From Limobrevibacterium gyesilva (lineage in GTDB: Bacteria > Pseudomonadota > Alphaproteobacteria > Acetobacterales > Acetobacteraceae), in contig NZ_JAPDNT010000034.1 of assembly GCF_025989185.1 (NCBI RefSeq), forward strand, positions 1 through 41,526: 41,526 nt of DNA, written 5' to 3'. The position numbers and the translations under genes are program-made. How positions within the stretch are numbered: position 1 is the first letter of the stretch; each line of letters starts with the position of its first letter. Of this stretch, positions 16,367 through 26,173 are shown one piece after another. The notes beneath the pieces are model-generated. The model worked only from the letters and a program-made list of their open reading frames with translations, did not search any database and had not been told where the DNA came from.

Positions 16367-17949
16367 CCGCGCCGCACGTTGGTGAACACGATGCCGCCTT
16401 TGACCATGTCGACCAGGTCGTCGCGATAGGCCGTCGCGCGCTTGATCAGACCGAGCGGGATATAAGGCACGTTCTGGAACACCTGGCGCTGGATCGCGTC
16501 GCAGATCGATTTCTGCGCCGCGAAATCCGGTGCATCGAACCAGGCGCTCCGCAGCTCCTCGAGCTTCGGGTCGTCGGGCCAGCCGAACCAGGCATCGCGG
16601 CCGTTGCCGCGCATCGCCAGGTTGGAGGCAGGACTCGCCATGTCGAGCCCTCCGAAGCCGGAATGATGGACGTTCCACCCGCCCTTGTCCGGCGGTGCCT
16701 TGCTGGTGCGGCGCTGTACCACGGTCCCCCAATCCGCTACCTGGTAATCGAGGTTGAGGCCGATCCGGCGGAACATGTCGGCGGCGACTTCGGTGATTGC
16801 CTGGATCTCCGGCACGTCGGAGACGCCCATGAACACCACGCGCTCGCCGCGATAGCCCGCGGCAGCAAGGTCGCGCTTGACCCGTTCAATGTCGCGCGGG
16901 CCGGTCAGTGCCTCCATGCCGACCTCGCTCGCCAGCGGCGTGCCGGGACAGAACGCGCCGCAATGGTCGTTCCACATGGCCGGATCGTTGCCGCCGGCGG
17001 CCATCATGTAGTCGGTCTGATTCACCGCGCCGAGGATCGCGCGGCGGATTGCCGGATTGTCAAACGGCGGGTGCAGCCAGTTGAAGCGCAGGAACTGAAG
17101 TGCTCCGGCAGGGTCGAGCACCTGCACCCGCACGCCGCGGCCGCGACGCAGCAGCGGCAGGGTGTCGGCGGTCGGCCGCTCCCACCAGTCCACCTCGCCT
17201 GATTGGAGCGCCGCCGCGGCTGTGGCGGCGTCCGGGATGATCTTCCAGACGATGCGCTCGAAGCGGGCGATCTTCGGCCCCGCGGTCAGGCTGGGCACGC
17301 CGTCGGCGCGCGGCACATAGCCATCGAACCGGCGATAGACTGCCTGCGATCCGGGAACCCACTCGCCGGGCACGAACCGGTATGGCCCACTGCCGGTCGG
17401 GTCGGTCACTTTGGTCATCGCATCGGTACGGGCCAGACGCTCTGGCATGATGCAGGGCATGTTGACACCGCTCTTGCCCAGCGCGTCCGCCAGCAGCGGG
17501 AACGGCTTCTTCAGCTGGATCGCCACCACCCGGTCGGACTCGGCGCGCAGCTCGTCAGTCGCCGCTAGCAGTGCCGAGCCGAACGCGTCCCTGCGGCCCC
17601 AGCGCTCCAAGCTCGGCACGACATCCTGCGCCCGCACCGGCTCGCCGTCGTGGAATCGAAGCCCGTCGCGCAGCGTTAGCCGCCACAGCCTGCCGTCCCG
17701 TTCGATGCTGTGCCCGGCAACCATCTGCGGCTGCGTGCGGTATTGCTCGTCCTGGCCATACAGCGTGTCGTAGACTAGGCTGCCATGTTGGCGAGTGATG
17801 GTGGCGCTGGTCCACACCGGGTCGAGGATCGCAAGGTCCGCCTGCGGAACGAAGGTCAGCACCCGGTCCTTTTCGGCTGCGGAAAGGCGCGGTGCGGCCA
17901 GCGCCACCGCGCCGCCGGCCATAGCAGTAAGGAGAGTCCTGCGTTTCAT
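16363..17949 (-). CDS. Peptide-type ABC transporter substrate-binding protein (SBP 1)
   Basis: This is a 528-residue SBP_bac_5 (DppA/OppA-type) protein. ATG 17949 lies one base after the upstream TGA, with GGAGATG just before it. The leader MKRRTLLTAMAGG plus hydrophobic run and LSAAE suggests TAT or Sec export. Family features are the PQADLAILDPVW start of the mature domain, LRDGLRFHDGEPVRAQDV (the F-x-D-G-x-P-x-x-A-x-D-V signature), TGSGPYRF and FNWLHPPFDNPAIRRAI. Such periplasmic proteins deliver oligopeptides, opines, nickel or similar solutes to Dpp/Opp permeases. Its closest relative in the window is the SBP at 29719-31308: both contain a DWG(T/S)V segment, a Lys-rich stretch and then GGWN. 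It overlaps the M81 gene by four bases. The ligand is unknown. Confidence 0.9.
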   Translation of the reverse strand: MKRRTLLTAMAGGAVALAAPRLSAAEKDRVLTFVPQADLAILDPVWTSATITRQHGSLVYDTLYGQDEQYRTQPQMVAGHSIERDGRLWRLTLRDGLRFHDGEPVRAQDVVPSLERWGRRDAFGSALLAATDELRAESDRVVAIQLKKPFPLLADALGKSGVNMPCIMPERLARTDAMTKVTDPTGSGPYRFVPGEWVPGSQAVYRRFDGYVPRADGVPSLTAGPKIARFERIVWKIIPDAATAAAALQSGEVDWWERPTADTLPLLRRGRGVRVQVLDPAGALQFLRFNWLHPPFDNPAIRRAILGAVNQTDYMMAAGGNDPAMWNDHCGAFCPGTPLASEVGMEALTGPRDIERVKRDLAAAGYRGERVVFMGVSDVPEIQAITEVAADMFRRIGLNLDYQVADWGTVVQRRTSKAPPDKGGWNVHHSGFGGLDMASPASNLAMRGNGRDAWFGWPDDPKLEELRSAWFDAPDFAAQKSICDAIQRQVFQNVPYIPLGLIKRATAYRDDLVDMVKGGIVFTNVRRG

Positions 17950-17950
17950 G

Positions 17951-19441
17951 TCAGGTCATCTCCTGCGCCAGGATTACGTCATCGGGCCGCGGCCGCCATT
18001 GCAGCCCCGGCGCCGCCGCGTAGATGAACTGATAGGCGAACAGCGGCACGGCGGCGGCCTCGTCCTTGAGGTGGGTGACGATCTTGCCGACCAGCTGCTC
18101 GCGAGCCGCCCCAAGCGCGCCGTCTGTTTCGGTCAGCAGCCGGTCTAGCGCCGGTTCGCGCCAGGCCGAGATGAAGCCGTTGCTGTCGAAGAACGCGACC
18201 AGCTGCGGGAGCGGATCGAACCAGACATTGCCGTGCGGCTGGATGAATACCGGCGCCACTCTGCGCTGCTTCACATCGCCCAGGAAGGTGCCATATTCGG
18301 TCGCCCGCACTTTCACCGCAAGCCCGACGCGGCGCAGCTGGGCGCCAACCGCGAGGGCAATTTCGCGATCGAGCGGATAGCGTCCGGCGCCGCCGGCGAT
18401 CTCGATCTCATGCCCGGTCAGGCCCAGCTCCTGGATCAGCTTGCGCGCCGCCTCCGGGTCGTGCGCGAAGGCGCCGTCGGCCCCTTTTTGCACGCCCTGC
18501 ACTGCGGCGCCGAATATTGTCGCGACCGGTGTCGCATAGCCCTTCATCAGGCCGCGGATGATCTCGTCGCGGTTGACCGCCATCGCGACGGCGCGGCGAA
18601 AGCGCAGGTCGTCGGCTGGTGGCACTGCGGTGTTGAAATGCACCACCATCACCCGCGTGCTGTCTGAGCGCAGTACCTGCACGCCGCCGCCCCGCGCGAT
18701 GCTGTCGGCCTGGTTGGGCGAAAGGGCGGTGACCAGCTGCGCCTCTCCGGTCTTCACCGCCGAGATGCGCGCGATCTCCTCGGGGATCGCCCGGAAGGTG
18801 ACTCGCGTGTAGTGTGGCGCGGGAAGGCCGCTGTCGGGGCGGGCGGTCAGCACCACGGCATCGTTGCGCCGCCACTGCTCGAGCATGTAGGGGCCGGAGC
18901 CGACCGGCGCCTCTGTCAGCTTGCCGGTAGCGGCATATTTAGGCGGCACCACCAACAGGTTGGTCATCCGCGCCTCGAACAGCGCATCCGGTCCATCGGT
19001 GCGGAAGCGGATCGCGCCGGGGCTTTCCACGATCGCCTCGACGATCTTCGTGAACAGCGGCCGGGTCGGGGCCTTGGCCGCGGGATCGACAATGCGCGCG
19101 AAGCTTGCGCGCACCGCCTCTGCATCGACCGGCTCGCCATTGGCGAAGCGGCGGCCGGCGGGCAGCTCGACGCGCCATTCGGTGGGCGAGAGGTTCACTG
19201 CCGGGCCGGCGGCACCGGGGCCGATACTGCCGTCGCCGCGCCGCGATAGCACCGATTCGTAGATGTGCTTGAGTACGTTGCCAGTGGCGGTGTCCATGCC
19301 GTAGGCGGGATCGAGCGTCGCCACGTCGCTGGTCTGCGCGATTACCACGGCGCGGTCCTGTGCGCGCGCCTGGGGCGCAACGGCGATCGCCGCCGCCCCC
19401 GTCAGCAGTCTGCGGCGTCCGATCGAAACGGGTGGGCGCAT
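17951..19441 (-). CDS. Peptide-type ABC transporter substrate-binding protein (SBP 2)
   Basis: This 496-residue protein starts at 19441, with GGAGGAG six bases upstream; longer in-frame extensions are antisense to the ATPase gene and are rejected. The leader is a TAT signal (GRRRLLTGAAAIAV, then ARAQ). Mature features are TSDVATLDPAYGMDT, the signature around GRRFANGEPVDAEAV, VGSGPYMLEQW and FRRAVAMAVNRDEIIRG. A segment PVFIQPHGNVWFDPLPQLVA is shared almost word for word with the SBP at 24649-26163, so the two are recent paralogues flanking the permease/ATPase block in one operon. It lies 16 bases after the ATPase stop and is followed after one base by SBP 1. Confidence 0.9.
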   Translation of the reverse strand: MRPPVSIGRRRLLTGAAAIAVAPQARAQDRAVVIAQTSDVATLDPAYGMDTATGNVLKHIYESVLSRRGDGSIGPGAAGPAVNLSPTEWRVELPAGRRFANGEPVDAEAVRASFARIVDPAAKAPTRPLFTKIVEAIVESPGAIRFRTDGPDALFEARMTNLLVVPPKYAATGKLTEAPVGSGPYMLEQWRRNDAVVLTARPDSGLPAPHYTRVTFRAIPEEIARISAVKTGEAQLVTALSPNQADSIARGGGVQVLRSDSTRVMVVHFNTAVPPADDLRFRRAVAMAVNRDEIIRGLMKGYATPVATIFGAAVQGVQKGADGAFAHDPEAARKLIQELGLTGHEIEIAGGAGRYPLDREIALAVGAQLRRVGLAVKVRATEYGTFLGDVKQRRVAPVFIQPHGNVWFDPLPQLVAFFDSNGFISAWREPALDRLLTETDGALGAAREQLVGKIVTHLKDEAAAVPLFAYQFIYAAAPGLQWRPRPDDVILAQEMT

Positions 19442-19457
19442 CGGCTTCTCCTCCGGT

Positions 19458-20471
19458 TCAGGCGGCCACGAAGCGTGGCGTTGCGGGCAGGGTTTCGGCG
19501 TGGTGGCAGGCAACCAGATCGCCGTTTCCAAGATCTCGCAGCACCGGCGGCTCGGCGGCGCAGTGCCCGGTCGCGTGCGGGCAGCGCGAGCGGAAGGCGC
19601 AGCCGCCCGCGACAGAAAGCGGGCCCGGCGGCTCGCCGACAACGCCGAGCGGCGGCCGTATTTTCCGCGGCTGCGGGCGCGGAATCGCTGCCAGCAGGCT
19701 GCGCGTATACGGGTGGCGCGGGGCCGCGAACATCCGGTCCACCTCGCCCAGTTCGACGATGCGGCCAAGATACATCACCGCCACCCGGTTGCAGAGATAG
19801 CGCACCACCGACAGGTCGTGCGAGACGAACAGATAAGTCAGCGCCCGTTCGCGCTGCATGTCGACCAGCAGGTTCAGCACCTGCGCGCGGATCGAGACGT
19901 CCAGCGCCGAAACCGGCTCGTCCAGCACCACGAAACGGGGCCGGGTGATCAGCGCGCGGGCGATGGCGATGCGCTGTCGCTGGCCGCCAGAAAATTCATG
20001 CGGAAACCGCCGCGCCGCTTCCATCGGCAGGCCGACCGCGGCGAGCGCCTCGGCCACGCGGGCGCGGCGCTCCCGCGACCCGACACCTTCAATCGCGCGC
20101 ACCGGCTCGGCGAGCGTCATGCCGATCGACAGCCGCGGATTGAGCGATGAATACGGGTCCTGGAAAACGATCTGAATGTCGCGGCGCAGAGCCCGCATGG
20201 CCGGCGCCGGCAGCGAGGTGACATCGATCTCGCCGCCGTCCCGGTGACGGAATTGTACCGTCCCACCGGTCGGCTGCTGCAGCCGCAGGATGGCGCGGGC
20301 CAGGGTACTCTTGCCACATCCGCTCTCGCCCACCAGACCGAAGGTCTCGCCCTCAGCGATGCCGAAGCTGACTCCATCGACGGCGCGCACCGCGCCCACC
20401 TGGCGGCGGAAGACGCCCTTTCGGATCGGGTAGTGCACGCGCAGGTCAGTCACTTGCAGTTGCGTGTTCAT
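19458..20471 (-). CDS. Dpp/Opp-type ABC transporter ATP-binding protein (OppF/DppF-like)
   Basis: This 337-residue ATPase has Walker [10 protein letters not shown] (about 48-56), Q-loop [12 protein letters not shown], signature FSGGQRQR, Walker B FVVLDEP, D-loop SALD and H-loop SHD. The C-terminal oligopeptide/dipeptide extension is present: HPYTR, then a Cys cluster [14 protein letters not shown]. That extension and the N-terminal [10 protein letters not shown] segment are typical of OppF/DppF. It energises import as one half of a heterodimer with the preceding ATPase at the cytoplasmic face of the permeases. Its start overlaps the preceding gene's stop by four bases (ATGA), so translation is coupled. 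Confidence 0.92.
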   Translation of the reverse strand: MNTQLQVTDLRVHYPIRKGVFRRQVGAVRAVDGVSFGIAEGETFGLVGESGCGKSTLARAILRLQQPTGGTVQFRHRDGGEIDVTSLPAPAMRALRRDIQIVFQDPYSSLNPRLSIGMTLAEPVRAIEGVGSRERRARVAEALAAVGLPMEAARRFPHEFSGGQRQRIAIARALITRPRFVVLDEPVSALDVSIRAQVLNLLVDMQRERALTYLFVSHDLSVVRYLCNRVAVMYLGRIVELGEVDRMFAAPRHPYTRSLLAAIPRPQPRKIRPPLGVVGEPPGPLSVAGGCAFRSRCPHATGHCAAEPPVLRDLGNGDLVACHHAETLPATPRFVAA

Positions 20472-21469
20472 GCCGCCACCGTCGCGTGCAGGAAACAGGC
20501 CGCCTCGTGCTCCGGCGCGATCGCGGTGAGCGCCGGGCGGGCGGCGAGGCAGCGCGGCATCGCCTCCGGGCAGCGCGCGACAAACGGGCAGTCCGCGTCG
20601 GCGACACCGGCCGGCGGAACTTGTCCGGGGATTGGCCGCAGCCGCTCGCGCGGCCCGTCCAGTGGCGGCAGCGAGGCCAGCAAGCCGCGCGTGTATGGAT
20701 GGGCCGGGGCGGTGAACAGCGCCTCAGCCGATGCCCGCTCGACGATCCGCCCGCGATACATCACTGCCACCGTGTCGGCGTTCTCCGCCACCACGCCGAG
20801 GTCGTGGGTGATCAGCAGCGTCGCCATCCCCAGCCGCGCGCCCAACTCGCGCAGCAGCTCGAGGATCTGCGCCTGCACCGTGACATCGAGCGCCGTGGTC
20901 GGCTCATCGGCGATCAGCACCGCCGGCGAACAGGCGACGGCGATGGCGATCATCACACGCTGGCGCATGCCGCCCGACAGCTGGAACGGGTAGGCGCGGA
21001 CGCGGCGTTCCGGCTCGTGGATCCCGACCAATTGCAACAGCTCAACCGCACGGTCGTGTGCCGCCCGCCGGCTGAGGCCCAAATGTGCGCGCAGGCTTTC
21101 GGCAATCTGCTCGCCGACCTGGAACGCCGGATCGAGCGCCGTCATCGGGTCCTGAAAGATCATGCCAAGCTGGCCGCCGCGTGCCGCCCGCAGCTCCGCG
21201 GGCGACAGGCGGGTGAGGTCGCGCGGCGCGGCGCCCGGCGTGCGCAACAGGATATGCCCCGTGCCCAGGCGCAGCGGCGGCGCCAGCAAGTTCATCGCCG
21301 CCAGTGCTGTCACCGACTTGCCGCAGCCACTTTCGCCGACCAGGGCCAACGTGCGCCCGGCATGCAGCGCCAGATCGACGTCGCTGGTGATCCGCCGCGC
21401 CGCGCCGCCGAGCGGGGCCAGCTCCACGCCGACGTCGCGCATTTCCAAAACCGGTTCGGCGCCGCTCAT
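20468..21469 (-). CDS. Dpp/Opp-type ABC transporter ATP-binding protein (OppD/DppD-like)
   Basis: This 333-residue protein starts at 21469, overlapping the permease stop by four bases; the longer open frame upstream runs antisense through the permease and is rejected. Motifs are Walker [10 protein letters not shown] (with the OppD-type Val), [47 protein letters not shown] and [13 protein letters not shown], then the HPYTRGLL segment and a C-terminal Cys motif [14 protein letters not shown]. It forms the nucleotide-binding pair with the downstream ATPase. Order permease B, permease C, ATPase D, ATPase F is the standard dpp/opp arrangement. Confidence 0.92.
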   Translation of the reverse strand: MSGAEPVLEMRDVGVELAPLGGAARRITSDVDLALHAGRTLALVGESGCGKSVTALAAMNLLAPPLRLGTGHILLRTPGAAPRDLTRLSPAELRAARGGQLGMIFQDPMTALDPAFQVGEQIAESLRAHLGLSRRAAHDRAVELLQLVGIHEPERRVRAYPFQLSGGMRQRVMIAIAVACSPAVLIADEPTTALDVTVQAQILELLRELGARLGMATLLITHDLGVVAENADTVAVMYRGRIVERASAEALFTAPAHPYTRGLLASLPPLDGPRERLRPIPGQVPPAGVADADCPFVARCPEAMPRCLAARPALTAIAPEHEAACFLHATVAA

Positions 21470-22302
21470 CGCAGCACTCCCTGGGTGCGTGGATCGAGCC
21501 GGTCGCGGATCCAGTCTCCGATGAAGTTGCAGGCGATCGCGGTGGCCATTATGGCGAGCCCCGGCGAGGTGGTCAGCCACCAGGCGGTGTCGAGTTCGTC
21601 GCGCCCCTCCTGCAGCATGCCGCCCCAGGACGGGATCTCTGGCGGCGCGCCGAGGCCGAGGAACGATAGCCCACTCTCCATCAATATCGCGTAGGCGAGT
21701 TCGAGGGTGAGGATGACGGTAATCGGGCCCAGCATGTTCGGCAGTACATGCACCAGCAGCGTGCGGCCGAGCGATATGCCGCCGGCTCGGCAGGCCATGA
21801 CGTAGTCCTTCTCCCGCAACTCGAGCGACAGCGAGTACGACACCCGTGCGAACTGCGCCCAGCGCACCGCCGCGAAACAGATGACGAGGTTGAGAAGGCT
21901 GGCGCCGAGCACGCTCATGATCACCAGCGCCAGCAGGATGAACGGGATCGACAGGATCATGTCGGCCAGTACCAGCACCGCCGATTCCACGGCACGGCCG
22001 AGGAAGCCGGCGGCGAGGCCGAGCGGCACGCCGATTGCCGCCGACGCCGCGGCCGCGCCGAACGCCACGGTCAGCGCCACCCTTGTGCCGAAGATCATCC
22101 GGCTGAGGATGTCCTGGCCCAGCCGGTCGGTGCCGAGCCAGTGTCGGCCGCCATCGCCGGTCGAGAACGGTGGCGCCAGGCTGTTGAGGATGTCCTGGTC
22201 GTTCGGATCGAACGGCGCGATCAGCGGCGCCAGTAGCGCGCACGCGATGACGAGGAGGATGATACAGGTACCGAATGCCGGTTTGGCCGGAAGGGACCGC
22301 AT
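21466..22302 (-). CDS. Dpp/Opp-type ABC transporter permease (DppC-like)
   Basis: This 278-residue membrane protein starts at 22302, where the ATG shares one base with the preceding gene's TGA. It has an N-terminal membrane segment (about 11-30), then the DppC hallmark HWLGTDRLGQDILSR (about 54-68) preceding the permease core with further hydrophobic helices, and the EAA loop ELREKDYVMACRAGG that contacts the ATPases. A second conserved block (LSFLGLGAPPEIPSWGGML) is typical of DppC/OppC C-termini. It pairs with the DppB-like permease in the inner membrane. The stop overlaps the next start by four bases. Confidence 0.92.
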   Translation of the reverse strand: MRSLPAKPAFGTCIILLVIACALLAPLIAPFDPNDQDILNSLAPPFSTGDGGRHWLGTDRLGQDILSRMIFGTRVALTVAFGAAAASAAIGVPLGLAAGFLGRAVESAVLVLADMILSIPFILLALVIMSVLGASLLNLVICFAAVRWAQFARVSYSLSLELREKDYVMACRAGGISLGRTLLVHVLPNMLGPITVILTLELAYAILMESGLSFLGLGAPPEIPSWGGMLQEGRDELDTAWWLTTSPGLAIMATAIACNFIGDWIRDRLDPRTQGVLR

Positions 22303-23219
22303 CAGTCGAGCCGGATCTGCGGGTTCAGGCTGGCGCACAGCACGTCCACCAGCATGTTCACCAGGCAGAAGGTCAGCGTCACCACCAGTGCCGCGGCATG
22401 CACCAGTGGAAAGTCGCGTGCATACACCGCGTTGACCGCCAGCCGGCCGACCCCCGGCCATGCGAACACCGTCTCAATCAGCACCGCACCGCCCAGCAGG
22501 GCGCTGAGCTGAAGGCCGACCATCGAGACGATCGGCACCGAGGCATTGCGCAGGCCATGGCGGAACAGCACCGAGCGCTCGGAAAGGCCCTTGGAGCGCA
22601 GCGTGCGGACGAAGTCCTGGCCGAGCACCTCCAGCATCGACGCGCGGGTGATGCGCTCGATGCGCGCCATGATGTTGAGGCCGAGCGTCGCCGCCGGTAG
22701 CACCAGGGCCACGGCGCCGTCCGAGCCCATCGACGGCAGCCAGCGCAGCGTCGTGCTGAACAGGAGGATCAGCAGCAGGCCAGACCAGTAGACCGGCATG
22801 GATTGCCCGAGCACGGCAATGAAGCTGGCCAGCGTGTCGATCCAGCTGTTGCGATAGACCGCGGCGAGGATGCCGAGCGGCACCGCGACTGCCAGCCCGA
22901 GGGCTATTGCTGCGCTGGTGAGCAGGGCGGTCGCCGGCAGCGCCTCGAGCACGATCCGTAGGGCCGGCTGGTGGTATTTCCAGGACAGGCCGAGATCGCC
23001 GGTCAGCGTGTTCCACAGGAACGCCGCGTATTGCGCGGCGAGCGGCTGGTCGAGGCCGAGCTGGTTCGCCAGTGTACGGCGCGCATCCTCGGTCGCGTCC
23101 GACGACAGCAGCAGCAGGGTCGGGTCGCCCGAGAGGTGCTGCAGGCCGAACAGGATGGTCATCACCCCCCAGATGGTGACGGAGACCAGCAGGGTGCGGC
23201 GGATAAGATACGTCAGCAT
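22302..23219 (-). CDS. Dpp/Opp-type ABC transporter permease (DppB-like)
   Basis: This 305-residue protein begins MLTYLIRRTLLVSVTIWGV, the usual DppB first helix. It is followed by a periplasmic loop with GLDQPLAAQYAAFL and GDLGLSW (DppB/OppB signatures), several hydrophobic helices and the EAA loop at about 195-225 (LGQDFVRTLRSKGLSERSVL). Near the C-terminus ETVFAWPGVGRLAVNAVYARD matches the family. With the DppC-like protein it forms the inner-membrane channel for the solutes delivered by the SBPs. Its ATG lies inside the end of the M20 gene (seven-base overlap ATGCTGA). Confidence 0.92.
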   Translation of the reverse strand: MLTYLIRRTLLVSVTIWGVMTILFGLQHLSGDPTLLLLSSDATEDARRTLANQLGLDQPLAAQYAAFLWNTLTGDLGLSWKYHQPALRIVLEALPATALLTSAAIALGLAVAVPLGILAAVYRNSWIDTLASFIAVLGQSMPVYWSGLLLILLFSTTLRWLPSMGSDGAVALVLPAATLGLNIMARIERITRASMLEVLGQDFVRTLRSKGLSERSVLFRHGLRNASVPIVSMVGLQLSALLGGAVLIETVFAWPGVGRLAVNAVYARDFPLVHAAALVVTLTFCLVNMLVDVLCASLNPQIRLD

Positions 23220-24652
23220 CGCGGGCCCGTCTTGCCGCTGGCAGCCTGCCGGCGCTGGGCGAAACGATAGAAGAAGCTGGCCATCGACTTCATGAACGGT
23301 ACGACGTCATCGACCAGGATGTACTCGTCCGGCCCGTGCGATCCGGCGCCATGGCCGACGCCGCCGAACGCGTAGGGAATGCCGATGACGTCGCTGAACC
23401 AGTGCATCGGGGCGGCGCCGGCATGGATCGGCAACACCCGGACATCGGGCGCATGGACGCTGCAGGCATCGATCAGCGCCGCCACCACCGGCTCGTCCAG
23501 TGTGGCGCGGGATGCCGGATAGGCGGAGCGCAGCAGGACCTCGACGTGCTGGAACCCGCGACGGTCGAGATGCGCGCGGATCAGTCCCAACACGGCCTCT
23601 GGCGCCACCCCGGGGACCACCCGCAGATCGGTCAGCGCCCGCGCCGTCCGCGGGATCAGCGTCGCCGCACCCTCGCCCTCCTCTATGCGGCCGGCCTGCA
23701 GCGCGTCGATGTTGAGCGTGCACGTCAGCATCAGCTCGGACAGCAACGCTCGGGCGCTGCCGAGATCCTTCAGTCGGGTCACGCCCAGATCGGCGCGGTG
23801 GGCGACGGCGTCGAACCGTTGGGCGGCGGTCTCGATCAACGCGAGGTCGGCAGAAGCCGGCGGCGGCACGATATCCGAAAGCCCGTCGACGACCAGCCGG
23901 TCCTGCGCGTCGACGAGGCTCGCCAACGCCCGCACCAGATGCCAGGACGGGCTGTCCACCAGCGCGCCGTTGGCGGCATGGATGTCGCCGCGCGCAGGGC
24001 CGCCCCAATCGCCGCCGGCGACCCGGAATTCGACCAGCACTAAGCCCTTGAAGCCAAGCCGGATGATCGTCTCGCCGCGGCCGTTGGTGCCGAAATAGGG
24101 GATGAACGCGGCATCGCAGGCGGCCAGCGCCGCGCGATTCGCGGAGATGTAGGCGGGCAGGCCAGGGCTGCCGACTTCCTCCTCGCCCTCGATCAGGAAG
24201 CGGAAATTGCACGGCAATGCGACCCCCGCTTCGGTAAAGGCACGCAGGGTTGCCAGCGTGCCGATCAGGGGGCCTTTGGAGTTGAACGCGCCCCTCCCGA
24301 CCAGCCGCTCCCGCCCCTGCGCATCGGTGACCATGTCGGCGGCAAATGGCGGCACGCTCCATCCCTGCTGGCCGGCGGCGGGCTGCACGTCGTAGAGGTC
24401 GTAGAACAGCAGCGTCGGTAGAGCCGGGTCCACCACCAGCGTGCCCTCGACGATGGGGAACCGGTCGCCTGGCACCAGCCTGGCATCGGCGCCGAGGGCC
24501 GTGAGCGCGTCGCGCACCGACGCCGCCATCGCGGCCACCCCCTCGCCGGTGCGCGATACGCTGGGCTGGCGGATCGCCAGGCGGATCTCCTCTACTGAGG
24601 CCGCGCGACGCCCATCTATATGGGCAAGGACACGGGTCTCGGCGTCGGTCAT
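23213..24652 (-). CDS. M20 family metallohydrolase with substituted metal ligands
   Basis: This 479-residue protein starts at 24652, overlapping the SBP stop by four bases (ATGA). It has the M20 two-domain layout: a catalytic domain to about 200, a dimerisation-type lid, and the C-terminal catalytic part ending GAGSHGPDEYI. The Glu pair region IEGEEEVGS (154-162) is intact. However, the usual GHYDVQP is YDLYDVQP, with Leu86 in place of the first metal-binding His, and the usual bridging-Asp motif (SDDKGP type) is GAFNSKGP with Asn124. From memory, an M20 subgroup with this pattern exists, so this may be a conserved variation rather than damage. Family enzymes hydrolyse dipeptides or N-acyl amino acids. 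Its place between SBP and permease suggests it processes the imported compound in the cytoplasm. Confidence 0.8.
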   Translation of the reverse strand: MTDAETRVLAHIDGRRAASVEEIRLAIRQPSVSRTGEGVAAMAASVRDALTALGADARLVPGDRFPIVEGTLVVDPALPTLLFYDLYDVQPAAGQQGWSVPPFAADMVTDAQGRERLVGRGAFNSKGPLIGTLATLRAFTEAGVALPCNFRFLIEGEEEVGSPGLPAYISANRAALAACDAAFIPYFGTNGRGETIIRLGFKGLVLVEFRVAGGDWGGPARGDIHAANGALVDSPSWHLVRALASLVDAQDRLVVDGLSDIVPPPASADLALIETAAQRFDAVAHRADLGVTRLKDLGSARALLSELMLTCTLNIDALQAGRIEEGEGAATLIPRTARALTDLRVVPGVAPEAVLGLIRAHLDRRGFQHVEVLLRSAYPASRATLDEPVVAALIDACSVHAPDVRVLPIHAGAAPMHWFSDVIGIPYAFGGVGHGAGSHGPDEYILVDDVVPFMKSMASFFYRFAQRRQAASGKTGPRC

Positions 24653-26163
24653 GAGACCTCGCTGGCGACGATCAGGTCGTCCGCGCGCGGACTCCATTTC
24701 AGCTCCGGCACCGCGGCGTAGATCACCTCGTCGGCATACAGCGGCACGGCGATCGCGTCGTCGTGGAGCTTGCGAATCAAATCGCCCACGCGGGCTAGCC
24801 GCGCATCGCCCTCGGCGTTGCCGGCACGTGCGATCATCGCGTCCAGCGCCGGGTCGCGCCAGCCAGACCAATGACCGCGACTGTCGAAGAAGGCGATGAT
24901 TTGCGGCAGCGGATCCAGCCAGACATTGCCGTGCGGCTGGATGAACACCGGGGCGACGCGGTTGGTCTTGATGTCCTCCGCGAAGCTACCGTAATCGCTG
25001 GTGCGGACCTTCACTTGCAGCCCGATGCGGCGCAATTGCGCGCCGATCGCCAGAGCGCATTCGCGGTCGAGCGGATAGCGGCCCGCGGCACCCGCCAGCT
25101 CGATCTCGCGGCCGGCCAACCCCAGCTCCTGAATGATCCGCCTGGCCTGATCGGGGTCGTAATCGAAGTCACCGCGCACATCCTGCGGCACGCCCTGGAT
25201 GGCCGCGCCGAAGATGCCGCGGACCGGGCTGGCAAACCCTTTCAGCAGGCCGCGGATGATTTCGTCGCGGTTTATGGCGAGCCCGACCGCGCGGCGGAAA
25301 CGCGGGTCGTCGGCGGGGGCCGCCATCTTGTTGAACTGCACCACCATCACCCGGTTGCTGGCGGTGCGCAGAACCTGCACCGCGCCGGCGCGCTGCAGGG
25401 CGTCGGCCTGGTTGGGCGAGATGTTCGTCACCAGCTGGGCTTGCCCGGTCTTGACCGCCGAAATCCGCGCAATCTCTTCCGGGACCGGCCGGATCACCAG
25501 CCGGGCGAAGCGGGGCGCTGGTCCACCATAGGTCGGGTTGGCGTTCAGCACGACTTCGTCGTTGCGGCGCCAGTGATCGAGCGTGTACGGGCCGGAGCCG
25601 ATCGGTGCCTCGCCGAATTTCAGGCCGAGCTTCTCAGTGGCGCGCGGCGGCACAAGCTGCAGATTGGTCATTCGCGCCAGGAACAGTGCGTCGGGCGTCT
25701 CCGTCTCGATCAGCGCCGAGGTCGGGCTTTCCACCGTCACCTTGTTCAGCGGCTCGAAGAAGCTGCGGATCGGCGAACGGGTTTCCGGCGCGTTCAGCCG
25801 GGCCAGGGTGTATTGCACGCATTGCGCATCGACCGGCTCGCCGTTGGCGAAGCGGCGGTCTGGCCGTAGCCGCAGCCGCCACGCGGTCGGCCCGATGCGC
25901 TCGACCGCCTCAGCGGCTCCCGGGCCCACGCCCATATCGGGGCGCCGGGTCAGCACCGTGTCGTAGAGATGCTTCTGGACATTGCCGGTCAGCGTATCCA
26001 CCCGGTAGGCAGGATCCAGCGAGACGATGTCGCCGGCCTGGCCGATCACCAGCGTGTCGCCCTTCAGCTCCGCCCGGGCGCCGCCCGCCAGCGCGCCCGC
26101 TCCGACCGCGACGCCGGCTCCGCCAAGCAATCCCCGCCTGGTCAGTGCTCGTCTGTTCAGCAT
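24649..26163 (-). CDS. Peptide-type ABC transporter substrate-binding protein (SBP 3)
   Basis: This protein has about 504 residues. Two adjacent ATGs (26166 and 26163) follow AGGAG; the second has the better spacing of seven bases. The TAT leader is LTRRGLLGGAGVAVGAGAL, ending AGGARA. Mature motifs are GDIVSLDPAYRVDT, RRFANGEPVDAQCV, IGSGPYTLDHW, FRRAVGLAINRDEIIRGLL and FIQPHGNVWLDPLPQI. It is a close paralogue of SBP 2 (17951-19441) in the same operon. It starts seven bases after the RraA-like gene stop and overlaps the M20 start. The two paralogues probably widen the ligand range of a single permease. Confidence 0.9.
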   Translation of the reverse strand: MLNRRALTRRGLLGGAGVAVGAGALAGGARAELKGDTLVIGQAGDIVSLDPAYRVDTLTGNVQKHLYDTVLTRRPDMGVGPGAAEAVERIGPTAWRLRLRPDRRFANGEPVDAQCVQYTLARLNAPETRSPIRSFFEPLNKVTVESPTSALIETETPDALFLARMTNLQLVPPRATEKLGLKFGEAPIGSGPYTLDHWRRNDEVVLNANPTYGGPAPRFARLVIRPVPEEIARISAVKTGQAQLVTNISPNQADALQRAGAVQVLRTASNRVMVVQFNKMAAPADDPRFRRAVGLAINRDEIIRGLLKGFASPVRGIFGAAIQGVPQDVRGDFDYDPDQARRIIQELGLAGREIELAGAAGRYPLDRECALAIGAQLRRIGLQVKVRTSDYGSFAEDIKTNRVAPVFIQPHGNVWLDPLPQIIAFFDSRGHWSGWRDPALDAMIARAGNAEGDARLARVGDLIRKLHDDAIAVPLYADEVIYAAVPELKWSPRADDLIVASEVS

Positions 26164-26173
26164 CATGCGGCTC

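Noticed and set aside
16367-16732. N-terminal extension of the M81 gene to an upstream start
   Set aside because: The extension is antisense-like low-complexity sequence inside the SBP 1 coding region; the ATG at 16366 overlaps the SBP stop and begins the conserved fold.
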